Source: Apium graveolens
Lineage: Eukaryota > Streptophyta > Magnoliopsida > Apiales > Apiaceae
Assembly: GCF_009905375.1 (NCBI RefSeq)
Contig: NC_133655.1
Location: forward strand, 165,624,967-165,688,966
Reading direction: 5' to 3'
DNA: 64,000 nucleotides
Shown: in pieces, positions 36,801-48,476 of the stretch
Layout: each line of letters begins with the position of its first letter
Position numbering within the stretch: the first letter of the stretch is position 1
Program-made: the position numbers and the translations under genes
Notes under the pieces: generated by a model
The model's input: only the letters and a program-made list of their open reading frames with translations
Databases searched by the model: none
What the model was told of the DNA's origin: nothing

Positions 36801-37920
36801 TTTTTATCATAATTCAACATGCAAGCCTAACATGGATTACAACTAAATGATCAACTAGCATGCAAAAGGATTTTATCAAGACTTTACTACAAAATTCATG
36901 TTATCATCACAAAATACACAAAAATGTTAACAAGGCAACAAAACACCATCCATTCGGCTCCTATCAAGTCATGGCCGAATGGATTAGGGTAAAAACAGCA
37001 TTCGCATAGGTGTAACACTCTTATGTCTAGCCATTCTTGACCCTATGATACTATAACTCATGGTGAAAGCCTTAGATTCACAAGAATCAAGGAGGTTCAC
37101 TTTGAGTTTAACAAAAACATCACCATGCAAGGTCAAAACATAGGTTTTTCACTGTATACTTTTGAAATATATAAGAATAACATATAGGGAGTAAAATTAC
37201 TTGAATATAAGATGATTGTTTGGGTGAAAGAATGAAGAAATGAAGGGGATGGAGGGCCTCGGCTATGGGATGGCCGAGAGTGAGGGTTGAGCCGAGAGGG
37301 AGGGAGGAGAAAAGGGGAGGGTGGAGTGAAAATGGAGTGATCATCACTTTAGTTTTGTTTTTATGTCTTTGACTAGACTAAATGTGAGTGGATTTAGGAA
37401 ATGACAAGAGTAACCCTCTAGCTAAAGTTAGGCAAGTTTGCATGCAAGGTCAAGGAGGTAATTTGGCTAGCAAAATGTGAGTTAGTGGGGTGGAGAATGT
37501 CTTCTTTGCCCTTTGGTTAAATAGAAGAGAGTTTGCATGCAAGGTTATTCATGTAATTTGATAATTATTAAGCAACTAATTTCCAAAGATTTATTTTTAT
37601 ATAATAAAGTACAAGTTCAAAAATTATAAAATTTATACCATAAAATAACTTGGATTTTTAGAGACTTTATAAAAATCATTTTCAAAATTTGTGTACAAAA
37701 TGTCTTTTAAAAGAAAATTTTTCCAAAGCTTAGAATATTCCTTATAAATCAAAAATAAAGAAATTAAATAAATTCTTGCTTTGAAAAAAAATCATATACT
37801 ACCCAAAGCAAATTTAAAATGCAGAAATTTTCACTCACACAAACGTACAAGCATTGAATATATTTTTATTTAACTTAATATTATTCACAAATAATATTAC
37901 ATAAAATGTCGGTCGTAACA
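33881..37920 (-). repeat. Element M 5' LTR, with F-type end
   Basis: TGTCACACC to CGGTCGTAACA, 4040 bp. Bases up to 33981 are F-type (for example TTTGGAAC, TTATTGAGTACT, AATTATAGC); from 34061 on they are M-type, matching the LTR at 10855-14892. This is the reciprocal of the change at the end of the F 3' LTR. Confidence 0.92.
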
Positions 37921-40900
37921 GTACTAAATCTCAGGGCCATGATTTACAAAATTTTACTCTATTAGGTTAACCAAAAGGTTTTCATATGTCAGAACTTGGA
38001 CAGGAAAATTTAGTGAGACTAATGGATAATATAAAGGGGTAATGCCAAACTGGGCTTAAAGCAATGGTTTCTCGTCAAGGTACAGGTGTTGGATCATCAA
38101 GAAGATAAGCTTCATGAATACTAAGGGTGTTAAGGTATGAAGAAATGATTCTTTAGCTCAGGATATATCAGAGTTGTCAAGCTTTAGGATAAGAAAGAGG
38201 GGTATCAATCAATGAGGGATCACTTTGATAAGTTTCTGACTTTCAGGGTTCAAGGTAAGGTTCTATAGGGATTCAAGTATCAGGATGAGATATCAATACT
38301 TAGGAATCATCAGCATGTTAATCAAGAGGATCAATCAAGTAATATATCAACTCTTCATTTTATCATGGCATTTAACTATCATGAAAAGGCTTTTGAACTA
38401 CTTGCAATACATAGTCGAGGGTTCATGGCATTTCTATATAATTCAAAGATAAACAAAAGATACACTTGATTTAAAACATATCAAATGACTCAGAATAATT
38501 GCATCAATATATATATGAATTGTTTATAGTAAATACGAAGGTCAAGTTGAATCACTTGCCTTGAGAAAGGCTGGTCTGGTCTGACTAGTAGGAGCAACTG
38601 GAGCTTCACTCGACCTTTATGGCAAGTTTTCCCTCATCTCGAGATCCTACATAATAATAATAATTCTCATTATAATATATTCTTACCATCTTAACCTATT
38701 TACAACTTGAAATTACACACGGATGGCACTTAGGCCTATACGCACTTAATTTTATATTCACTTTTAAATTAAAAAAGTACACATATAGCCACATATTCAT
38801 ATATCATATATTAACACCAAATAACACCATATATATCATAATGCAACACTAGGCTTGGATGATCTCGACTCACATCTTAAGTCACTTGGTCGCTAAACTA
38901 GACAAGGTCTTCTAATTTTGGCTTCCTAACTCGATGTGCCTTTCCTAAATTATCCAAAACCTATTGACCTTATACCATCTTACAACTATGGTGGTCGACC
39001 TAATACTCACTTCTAGGTGTTCTAAAACTATGTGATAAGTGAAAGCGCTCACTGGTGCAAATTTTAGAATGACAACTATAGTTTCTTGAGTGCATTAGGC
39101 ACTCTTAAACTACAAGTTTTCCTTCAAAACTTTTACACAAGACTCTCCTGACCTAAGGGCATCTCATAAACTTGATGTGGCTCAAGGGCCTGGCTTGGGC
39201 CTTCTTGGGCCTAAGCTAAAAGTCCAAGGTTCCCCTGTTTTTCTGGGCAGAAAACGCCCTGACTTGAATTAACTTGTGACACATGGTTCTAACTCATATC
39301 CTATGGACTATGGTTGGAAAAAATTCTCTGACACTCCCTCTAACTAAGGCCCAATAGGGCCTAATGAGGGCCTACCCATGACATGGTCAAATTTTCCTAT
39401 TTCTAAGTTGCAACAAAACTGTCCCCTACTGGACAGATTTTGTTATTCTACTTGTGCACCTAACCATAAGACATGCAAACCTCCAACCAACTCCTAAAAC
39501 CTTTTATATACTACCAATACTAACTTCTGGTGGCTTGGGCCTCAAAGTTCACATCAATGACATGGTCAAAACTCACTCTAAACCTCAGGGTACTAAACTG
39601 ATTTTCTGCAGAAACTATAACTCTCCTTTCTCCAAGGTTTTGACTTGACAAACTCAACTACCAACATCCCAATACTTAAACCAAGACATATACATGGTAA
39701 TCTACTGAACTGACTTCCTTATTCTCAAAATAACCTTGGGTGAGATCATCCTTACCTAAGGTACAATTATGGCAAAACAAAAGAGATCATATTTCTCAAC
39801 TCACCAATCATTAAGTTTTTGAAACCACAAGATATGCATTTTATAAAAGATAACCACGAATTATTACCATGCAACAAGAAGAATAAATCAATATTAACAC
39901 ATTATTCCTACTGAAATTAAGGCTCACTAACAAAATCTTTCCAAATGATCAAAATCTTACAACATTCTAAGAGAAATCCACATACATGCATGTCCTCGGG
40001 TTTTGCAAACCAAACCAACACATTTTCTACATATATTCTACCATAAAATTGACATGCAAGCCTAGCATGAGCTATACCTAGATGATCACTTAGCATGCAA
40101 GGAGTTTTATCAAATTTTCACCATAAAATTCAAGTCATTATCACATAAACATACAAAATTTGAGCAAAACAACAAGAATGATCTCAAGGACCATTCATTC
40201 GGCTCCCATATGGTCATGGCCGAATGAAATGGATGGGAAGGGCCATTTAATCATCAAGAGTTTCCTTTTCAAGACTTGGCACTTATCCATTCCTTGTAGT
40301 CCTCTCAAAAACAACCCTAAACTCACAAGAATCAAGGTTGTATTTTGAGTTTCACTAAAACCTTTACATGCAACCTTTAAACTTAAACTTTCTACTCAAA
40401 ACTCTTTGAAATATGAGTGATCATGGTATGGGAAGTAACATTTACTTGTGTAAAGAGTAGAAGCTTGGTTGAGGAATGAAGAAAAAAAAATGGGGAGGGG
40501 GGTTTCGGCTAAAAGCCGAGAGTGAGAGAGGGAGGAGGGAGGGAGGTGAAAGTGCGGTGGTGAGTGAAGTGAAATGATCATGTCTTTGCTTGTTTTATGG
40601 TTTTTGTATTGGCAAAAGTGAGTGGAATTAGGAATTGACATGATTAGACTTCCACTTGAACTTGGTTCAATTTGCATGCAAGGGTAAAGAAGGAAATTGG
40701 CTAGAAAAATAAGAGTTAGTGGGGTTGGAATTGTCCTCTTTGTCCTTGAAAAGAATGAGAGGGTGGTTTGCATGTAAGGGCTTTCTTGTAATCTGCTAAA
40801 TATGACAACTAAAATTTATAATGATTTATTTTTATAAAATAAAATACAAGTTCAAAAATTATAAAATTTATACCATAAAATAACTTGGATTTTTAGAGAC

Positions 40901-41161
40901 TTTATAAAATCATTTTCAAAATTTGTGAACAAAATACCTTTTAAAAGAAAATTTTTCCAAGGCTTAGAATATTCCTTATAAATCAAAAATAAAGAAATTA
41001 AATAAACTCTTGCTTTGAAAAATCATATACTAAATAAAGCAAAATTTATAATGCAGAAATTTGCACTCACACAAACGTACAATCATTGAATATATTTTCA
41101 TTCGGCTTTAATATTATACCAAATCCACAAATAATATTACATGAAGATACCGGTCGTAACA
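37921..41161 (-). repeat. B-old 5' LTR, second part
   Basis: Begins with the duplicated GTACT and continues AAATCTCAGGG, the sequence that follows the same point in the uninterrupted M and F LTRs. It ends CGGTCGTAACA at 41161, the outer LTR terminus. It is clearly more diverged from M and F than they are from each other, with many substitutions and small indels. A minus-strand TATATAAAAGG lies at 39500-39510, corresponding to the core-promoter candidate of this family. Sirevirus gag begins immediately at 41162, so B-old inserted into element C. Confidence 0.9.
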
Positions 41162-42457
41162 GATTGGATGAAGATGAGGATACAAGCTATGTCAATCTAG
41201 CCCTAATGGCCAAATCAGATGAAGCGGAATTTAGTTCTTCAAGTAATCAGGTAATCACCACTAATCTAGCACATTTGTGTAAACCTGAGTGTAATAATGC
41301 TATAAATGACATGTCTACTGAATTATATCATCTACGAGTTAATCTCAAATCTCTCAATAAAAAAATACTAAAATTAAAGAGAACAATATGTTTTCAAGTG
41401 AAAGAAACAATGTGTTAAAAAACTCAATTTGTTGAGTTTGAGAAAATGAAGATAGAGTGCAAGACTGTCAAAGAGGAACTAACTGAATCCTTAAAAAAAG
41501 AGATAATTTTAAGAAAGTAGCTTGAACGAGAACATGAAGTAATCAAGGCATGAGAATCATATAGAGATGTCCCTGCTCAAATTACTAAAGTTCAAGGTAT
41601 AGAATCCTTCTGTGATGAAGCCTGGAAAAATTGCAAAGAGAAACTGAATCCCAACTTGGAAGAAGGACTTTCAACGGATGTGGATTCGACGAATGATGAA
41701 TGTGATCCGTCGAATGTTCAAAAGAATTACCCATCAAAGGACAAGGAACCGCATCCGTTGAGTGAAAGAAAGCGAGTTAGCAAATCCCAGCTAGCTAAGT
41801 TAAATGACAAATATGGATCAATTTCCAACAACTTTGTTCCCAGAGAAACAAGTCAAGTGAAAAAGAACAAGAGAGTCAATATAGACCATTTGTCAATCAA
41901 ACAATTGAATGACAGATTGGAGAAAATTGAGGTTAAAGCATAATCTAAAAGAAAAAACAATAGAAATGGGAAAGTTGGAATTAACAAACATAACAACTAC
42001 ACACCTAATAATTATGCCCCTAGAAAACCCGTGTGAAGTGTGGTAGTGTTAATCGTTTGTCTGTTAATTGCAAACTTGCTATGTCAGCACCCATGTCTAC
42101 ACCTCCCCCTTTTCTTAACATGCCTACCATATCTGTGAATGCTATGCCTGCTCATAATTTGAATGCACAAATTGCTAATATGCCATTTGCAAAAAATCCT
42201 TACTATGTTGCATTTAGTATGCCACAAATGTCATTTAGCATGCCATACTAGATAACATGTTTGCACAGAATATGCCTTTCCATGTTAACCAGTCTGTGCA
42301 TGATAACTCCGCAATGATGAATGGTTTTAAGGATTCTACTCAATTAACTAAGGATGAATTTCAAATGCCTAAGTCAAATGAGGACAAACCTAAGAAACCT
42401 AAGAAAAATGCTAACAAAATAGGACCCAAGGAAACTTGGGTACCAATATCAACTTGA
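41162..42457 (+). pseudogene. gag: Element C gag (C-terminal two thirds), broken
   Basis: Starts in the middle of gag at a point matching 63220-63260 of D (TSYVNLALMAKSDE). Several stops and frameshifts follow (for example after 41418 and near 41510-41560). A coiled-coil part and an acidic Ser-rich part with repeated ATCCGTTGA motifs (41671, 41705, 41752) lead to a single zinc knuckle near 42030, where the His of CxxCx4Hx4C is Arg (CVKCGSVNRLSVNC). A Met/Pro-rich tail (42060-42457) ends with a Lys-rich stretch. Confidence 0.8.
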
Positions 42458-42469
42458 TTTGATTTTGTT

Positions 42470-43690
42470 GTGTGTAGGGAAATAGAAAGAATCTTTGATA
42501 TTTGGATAGTTGGTGCTTAAGGAACATGACTGGAGATTCTACCCTTCTCACTGAGTTCAAGGAGAGCTAGCCCAAGTATTATTTTTGGAGATAACGGCAA
42601 GGGTTATACTGTGGGATATGGCTTGATTTCAAAGGATAATGTCACAATTGAGAAAGTTGCCCTAGTGGATGGACTTAAGAACAACTTATTGAGTATCATC
42701 CAGCTTTGTGATAAGGCCTCAATAAACATTTAATTCTGAAGCCTGTGTTGTGACCAACAAGAAAAGCAACAAAGTGGTCCTCACTGGAGTTAGAAAAAAA
42801 ATGTATATCTAGCTGACTTCAACTCATCAAATGCAGAATCTGTCACTTGTCTCTTTAGCAAGGCAAGTCAAGATGAAAGTTGGCTATGGCACAAGAAGAT
42901 GTCCCACCTTAACTTCAAGAGTATGAATGAACTAGTCAAGAAAGATTTGGTAAGAGGCATTCCTCAAGTGGAATTCTCTAAGGATGGATTATGTGATGCC
43001 TGTCAGAAAGGAAAACAGATCAAAGCATCAGTCAGGAAGAAGCTTGATTCAACAATTGAAGAACCTTTGCAACTACTGCACATTGATTTATTTGGACCAG
43101 TCAATATATTATCCATCTCAAAGAAAAGATACTGTCTAGTAATTATGGATGATTTCTCAAAGTTCTCTTGGACATATTTTCTAAAATCCAAAGATCAAGC
43201 TAGTGAAATCATCATCAGTCACATAAGGCAAGTTAACAATCATCCTGATTTCAAAATTAGAAGAATCAAAAGTGACAACGGAACTGAGTTCAAGAATTCT
43301 GTGATGAGATTGTTTTGTGAAGAGAATGGGATCATGCATGAGTTTTCAACAGTAAGAACCCCACAACAAAATGGAGGGCAGAAAGGAAAAACAGATCTCT
43401 TATTGAAGCTGCAAGAATAATGCTAGAAGAATCACAGTTACCAACATATTTTTGGGTAGAAGCTGTAAATATTGCATGCTACACTCAGGATATTTCTTTG
43501 GTTAATCAAGAAAAATGCATGATACCCTACCAATTGTTCAATAATAGGAAGCCAACATTAAACTTTCTTCATGTCTTTGGCTGTAAATGCTATATCTTAA
43601 GAAATCAAACTGATCAGCATAGAAAGTTTGATACCAAAGCAGATGAAGGCATTTTTGTTGGATATGCAATTGGAAAAGCATAAAGAGTCT
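42470..43690 (+). pseudogene. pol: Element C protease and integrase, broken
   Basis: Protease: the region matching WYLDSGC of D reads with a stop in place of Trp and DSWC in place of DSGC near 42505, so the catalytic motif is lost. Integrase: GAG-pre-integrase domain (LWHKKMSHLNF), first Asp in HIDLFGPV, second in SDNGTEF, then a one-base deletion at about 43375 just before the catalytic Glu. The C-terminal part continues in another frame (43420-43683, EESQLPTYFW to FVGYAIG). Not functional. Confidence 0.82.
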
Positions 43691-43712
43691 ACAATCTCAG
43701 ACCAACATTGTT

Positions 43713-44020
43713 ATGGAATCTGTACATGTTGTCTTTGATGATAAAATGATTGAAGGACTGCAAGATGGAGATTTCCATGAATGCCTCAAATTTGACAATA
43801 TTAAGATGACTTGTGATAATAATGATGATGAAAGTGATCAAGAACAAATATCTAAGGACAATGCAGAAAAATCTTCAACTAATGAAGCACATAATTCAAT
43901 ATCCATTGAAATACCAAGTGCATCATTCGTTGACAGACAATATGCATCATCCGTTGAAAGGCAAAGATCAGCATCCGTTGAACCATCCATAGGAGTTGAA
44001 AGCCAATACAGATCATAATC
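43713..44020 (+). pseudogene. Element C integrase-RT linker with repeated motif
   Basis: About 100 codons, acidic then Ser/Glu-rich. The motif ATTCGTTGA/ATCCGTTGA recurs at 43925, 43949 and 43973, spaced exactly 24 nt, giving an 8-residue repeat around ASVERQ. The homologous linker of D at 60355-60801 has the same array. Confidence 0.65.
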
Positions 44021-44059
44021 AGAAAGATCTCAACTTCAAGTTAAAGATCCATAAACTCA

Positions 44060-45749
44060 GGAGGAGTTTCTTCTAATCAAACTCAATCACACATCAAGAC
44101 AATCGTGAGGCCTCTTCATCTAGAGCTATTCACCACTTCATAGAAAATGGACTAGAGATCACCTATTTGAATTAATCATTGGTGATGCATCTTCAAGAGT
44201 GCAAACAAGGAAAGCAACTCAAGAAGAATGTCTATGCAACATCTTTCTATTTAAGGAAGAGCCTAGAAAGGTAGAAAAAGCTCTGGTAGATCCTGATTGG
44301 GTTTTAGCCATGCAAGAGGAGCTAAACTAATTTGAAAGGAATAAAGTATGGAAGCTGGTACCCAAGCCTAAAGGAAAGAATCCTATTGACTCCAAGTGGG
44401 TATTCAAAAACAAGATGGATGAAAATGGCATAGTGATCAGGAACAAAGCTAGATTGGCTGCTAAAGGCTATTGTCAACAAGAAGGAATAGATTTTGATGA
44501 GACCTTTGCTCCTGTTGCAAGATTTAAAGCCATCAGAATCTTCCTAGCCTATGCATCCCATGCCAATTTCAAGGTCGATCAAATGGATGTCAAAAGTGCA
44601 TTTCTAAATCGATATTTGGAGGAGGAGGTCTATGTAAGTCAGCCTCCTAGTTTTGAAGACCCCAACTTTCTAGAATATGTCTACTATCTTTTGAAAGCAC
44701 TTTATGGACTGAAGCAAGCACCTAGAGCCTGGTATGACACCTTGTCAAAGTTTCTCTTAAAAAATTATTTCACAAGAGGTACTTTTGATAAAACCTTATT
44801 CTTTAGAAATGTTAATGGCTCTAGTATACTTGTTCAAATTTAGGTAGATGACATTATTTTTGGCTCTATGGATGAGAAACTTTGCAAAACGTTTGCCAAA
44901 TTAATGCAAAGTAAATATGAAATGTGCATGATGGGAGAACTAACTTAAGAAAATTAGTGATGGAATATTCATTAGTCAAACCAAATATATTTTTGATCTT
45001 TTAAAGAAGTCTGACCTAATGGATTGCACATCTGCAAAAACTCCCATGGCCACTGCCACTGAACTTGAACTAAACACCACGGAAAAGAATGTGGATGTTT
45101 CAAGCTATAGAGGCATGTTGGCTCACTTTTATATTTAACAGCCTGTATGCCTGATATAATATTTGCTACTTTTCTTTGTGCTAGATTTCAAGCTGATCCT
45201 AGAGAATCTCATTTAGTAGCTATTAAGAGAATTTCCAGATATCTCAAAAGAACACCAAAACTTGGCATTTGGTATCCAAGAGATTCTGGTTATTCAGATG
45301 CAGATTATGCACGTTGTAAAATTGATAGAAAAAGTACTACAGGAACCTGTCAATTTCCAAGAAATAAGCTAGTGTCCTGATTCAGTAAGAAGCAAAATTC
45401 AGTCTCTACTTCTACAGATGAGGCTGAATATTTTGCTGCTGGTAGTTGTTATGCACAGATTTTGTGGATGAAAAATCAACTATCGGACTATGGTCTACAG
45501 GTGAATAGGATTCCTATTTTCTGTGATAACACAAGTGCCATTGCAATTACTGAAAATCTAGTACATCATTCAAGGACCAAGCACATTGACATCAAATACC
45601 ACTTCATTACAGAATATGTCATGAATGGTACTGTGGAACTTCATTTTGTTCCAAGTGAGAAGCAACTTGCAGACATCTTTACCAAACCACTTGATGAATC
45701 CACCTTTTCCATGTTGGTAAGTGAGTTAGGTATGCTTAATTTTTCTTAA
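44060..45749 (+). pseudogene. pol: Element C reverse transcriptase and RNase H, broken
   Basis: RT begins with the copia pattern [18 protein letters not shown], then MDVKSAFLN and [10 protein letters not shown]. The catalytic YVDD is destroyed: the Tyr codon is TAG at about 44842. Further frameshifts follow near 44945 and 45120. RNase H is visible in two pieces: KSTTGTCQF near 45330 and, at 45462-45749, CDNTSAIAITENLVHH to the C-terminal SELGMLNFS. The last piece is the undisturbed counterpart of the RNase H that is split by a solo LTR in D. Confidence 0.83.
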
Positions 45750-46269
45750 ATTGTTTTGATGTCTAAGCAATTTGAAATGCTGCTAGAATAAAATTTGATA
45801 TTTCTTGTCAAAGATGAAAATTTTGGCTAAGTCAGGATTTACATCTCGACGGATGTTCATTATCCGTTGGAAGTGAATACCCGTTGATTCTTATCATCCT
45901 TTGAAATATTAAATATTATTCTGGGTACTTTTATCGAGGTGAATAACTGTTTAATCGTTATTCGTCGAATTGCTCTCAATCCTAGCCATTATTTCTAGGC
46001 ATTATCCATCGAATTTACTTACATCCTGTAAGTATATTTCGATGGATAATCATTAGAATTTTAATAGTTTATTTTATTCTTAAACAACTATTTTGGGCTA
46101 ATTTGGCTGGTTATTTTATTTTATCCTTTAATTTTTGACATTTTATGTATGAGAAAGTATAAAAGCCAAATTCATTTTCATTTTTACTTTTATTTTTCTC
46201 AAGCAATTTCCAATTCTCTTACTCTCCAAAGCAAAAACCCCTTTTCTGCAATTACTCTCAATCACAACA
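45750..46269 (+). other. Element C spacer between pol and accessory gene
   Basis: 520 bp without a gene. At 45847-46050 it holds several intact and decayed copies of the CGACGGAT/ATCCGTTG motif, partly as inverted pairs (TCGACGGATG...TATCCGTTGG). TATAAAA is at 46158-46164, and a pyrimidine-rich leader runs to the ATG at 46270. Confidence 0.6.
46158..46164 (+). promoter_or_regulatory. Putative internal promoter (TATA box) of accessory gene, element C
   Basis: AGTATAAAAGCC, 106 nt before the accessory ATG at 46270. The same sequence at nearly the same distance (103 nt) occurs in D (54375-54381 minus), although the surrounding spacer has diverged. The leader between box and ATG is C/T-rich, as in plant 5' leaders. 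Confidence 0.5.
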
Positions 46270-48476
46270 ATGACACCAGTAGTCAAAATCATGTCTCAAA
46301 CCGGGTATGTATATGAAAAGAACAACTTCGTCGCTTTGGTGAACAAGCAGATTCCTGCATCTGAAGACTATAACAAAATGATGGACTTCATTCTAAGCTG
46401 CAAACTGAGTTATGCCATGCTTGAGTCTCCAATCATCTCCTGTGAAGTTGTTGAGGAGATTTGGATTACTACTGTGTTCAACTCCAAGGATAAAACCATT
46501 ACCTTCACTCTCAAAGGTATGGAACACTATATGAACTGTGATACTATTGAAAAATGCTTTAAATTGACTGAAAATGATAGTCTTACTCCACACACAAACA
46601 CTGATGTAAGTAACATATATGCTTATCTCTATGGGCTATGCTCTAACTGCCACCAAGTTAGGTGAGGTTATGATACTAGGCTTTATGAAAGAATAAAGCT
46701 TTCTATGTGATTCCTTTATTAAGGTGTTTTTTGGTAAAGTTAGCAATTTTGATGTTGTAACTTACTCACTTGTTAACATGCTTTATATGCTTTTAAGGGA
46801 TAAGTATTTTAATTTCAGTACTTCTGTAATGTATGAATTAGGGAGTAAATTAAGAGACATTAAGAAGAGGTCTAAGAACATCTATTATGCTAGATTCTTT
46901 ATGATGTTAGCTAATTTTGTTTCTGAGGATCTCCCAATTGAGAACCCAGCAAACAAGTTAGATTGTTGGGTCCAAGAGAGAAGGGATATTGTTGATCTTA
47001 ACAAAGCCAATCACCATAAGGATGTTCCCCTCATTTACATGTTAATTATGGAGCAGCATCAGGTAAGTGAGGTAAACACTTTTGTCCCTACTACTTCTCT
47101 ACCACCAGTTTCTTTGCAGACAACTGTGGCTATGGCATCTGTGAGTTTGTCCCAACAGATGCCTTCCCAAACCACTAAAACCAAAGGTTCAAAATCCAAG
47201 TCTCAAAGACCTCATTCTAGTTACTCTCAAAAGATACTAGTTTCAAAAACATCTAAAAACCAAGAGGGGAGTGTTAAGGGAAGTAAGTCTGGTGAGGGAG
47301 AGGTGTGTGTAACCCAACCTAGCCACACTGCAGTTTCTCAACAAACTGTAGTGCTTATTAAGGATTTAAGTTCACTATTAGTTTCATCTTCTCAAAAGGA
47401 TGTTACTATTGAAACAAGCTCTCAACCAAGAGCACAGACCAAGAGAGTAAGGGACACAGACTTATCCCAAACTTACACAAGAAAGAAGAAATCTAAAATA
47501 CTTGGGGATACATAGGGTGCACACACTTTGCCAACTAAAGTAAAAGACTCAGTTCATGCACCTTCTCAAAGTCAGATTGATGTGGCTCCAATAAATGTGG
47601 AGTCACAGCCAAAATCTACAGAAACACCTCACACACAAAACTCACCCACTATCTCTATGGATGTGGACATGATTCATACATCAGTTCCTGATTCTCCATC
47701 TTTAACTCTATTGGAGAAGCCAAAATCTCAAGCAAGTGAGCATCATCTTTTAGATAATTTGTTGGCTCACTTGCCATTTTTTCTAATTCTACTAAAAAAA
47801 TTGTGCAGCATCTCAAATCAATCACCACTGATTCTATAGTAGTTTCCACTCCAAACTCTGTCATTTTTACTATCTTGACGGATATTTTTCGTCCATTGAC
47901 CAGTGATTGTATCTCGACGTATGTGCTTAACATCAATTATCCGTTGAACTCTTCAACTTCTACTTCGACGGATGTTCCTCATCCGTTGACTGTCTCTGCA
48001 CCACTTAAAATCTCAACTATTGTTACAAGTGCAGATGATTTAGTAGTTGTACAATCACTCTTAGGATTGAGGAATGGAGTGAATAAGGTGAGAGGTTGAG
48101 TTGCTCTCAGGAAAAAGGAGAAGAAAAGAGTGAATCTATGCAAGCTATTTCTTCAAGCTTAGAAAAGGTGAGTGAGTGAAGTCCCACCTTAGTAGGTGAA
48201 GGAGAGGGTGGGAAGCCAAGGGGAGCCCTTGATGCAAGAAAATAGAGAAAAAGAGAGAAACGCAGGTACTGAAGAATTGGAAGAGCCCATTGTTATTGAG
48301 TTAAGGGATGTCAATGAGGCTGAAAAGAAACAGCCATTTTAGCAAGATTATCAAGTTGTCTTAGACTCTTTCTTATGAAGATGAGGCATTTACTCACCCT
48401 GTTCCATCTTATCAAGCTTTGGTTGAACAGGACAATGAGGCTGCTGAAAGAATTCTCAACTTGGTGCACACAAATG
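46270..48476 (+). pseudogene. Element C Sirevirus accessory gene, broken and interrupted by D
   Basis: Starts MTPVVKIMSQTGYVYEKNN at 46270. About 130 codons follow before a frameshift near 46620-46665; 46724-47515 is helical and then Ser/Thr/Lys-rich with a basic end (RKKKSK); 47528-47839 continues; fragments go on to LNLVHT at 48470, where the LTR of D begins. Sireviruses of the SIRE type carry an extra ORF after pol, often called env-like. I see no clear signal peptide or membrane segment here, and the basic clusters would fit a nuclear or nucleic-acid-binding protein equally well. Function unknown. Confidence 0.7.

Larger units (their letters stand above)
10855..37920 (-). mobile_element. 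Element M: young Tekay/Del chromovirus, interrupted by F
   Basis: Outer ends TGTCACACC (10855) and CGGTCGTAACA (37920) are flanked by the direct repeat GTACT (10850-10854 and 37921-37925). Minus-strand order: 5' LTR 33881-37920, primer-site segment (now inverted, 33813-33880), [element F, 20284-33812], leader and ORF0 19853-20283, gag-pol 14927-19540, polypurine tract, 3' LTR 10855-14892. I saw only three single-base differences between its LTRs outside the exchanged end (14881/37909, 14126/37154, 13480/36508) plus an AT-repeat length change, so insertion is recent. The coding frame is intact, but the insertion of F separates primer site from gag. Confidence 0.93.
41162..48476 (+). mobile_element. 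Element C: old, degraded Ty1/copia Sirevirus
   Basis: Order: end of gag, protease, integrase, RT, RNase H (the copia gene order), then a long accessory gene. Its 5' part lies left of the window beyond B-old; its 3' part lies right of the window beyond D. Joined to B-old at GATTG (41162-41166), the presumed target site within gag. It closely resembles D, so both are one family, but C has lost protease, RT and integrase catalytic residues. Confidence 0.9.

Noticed and set aside
41086..41418. Open frame of 110 codons as a gene
   Set aside because: It joins the outer end of the B-old LTR to Sirevirus gag across the insertion point at 41161/41162; it is a chimera, not a gene.
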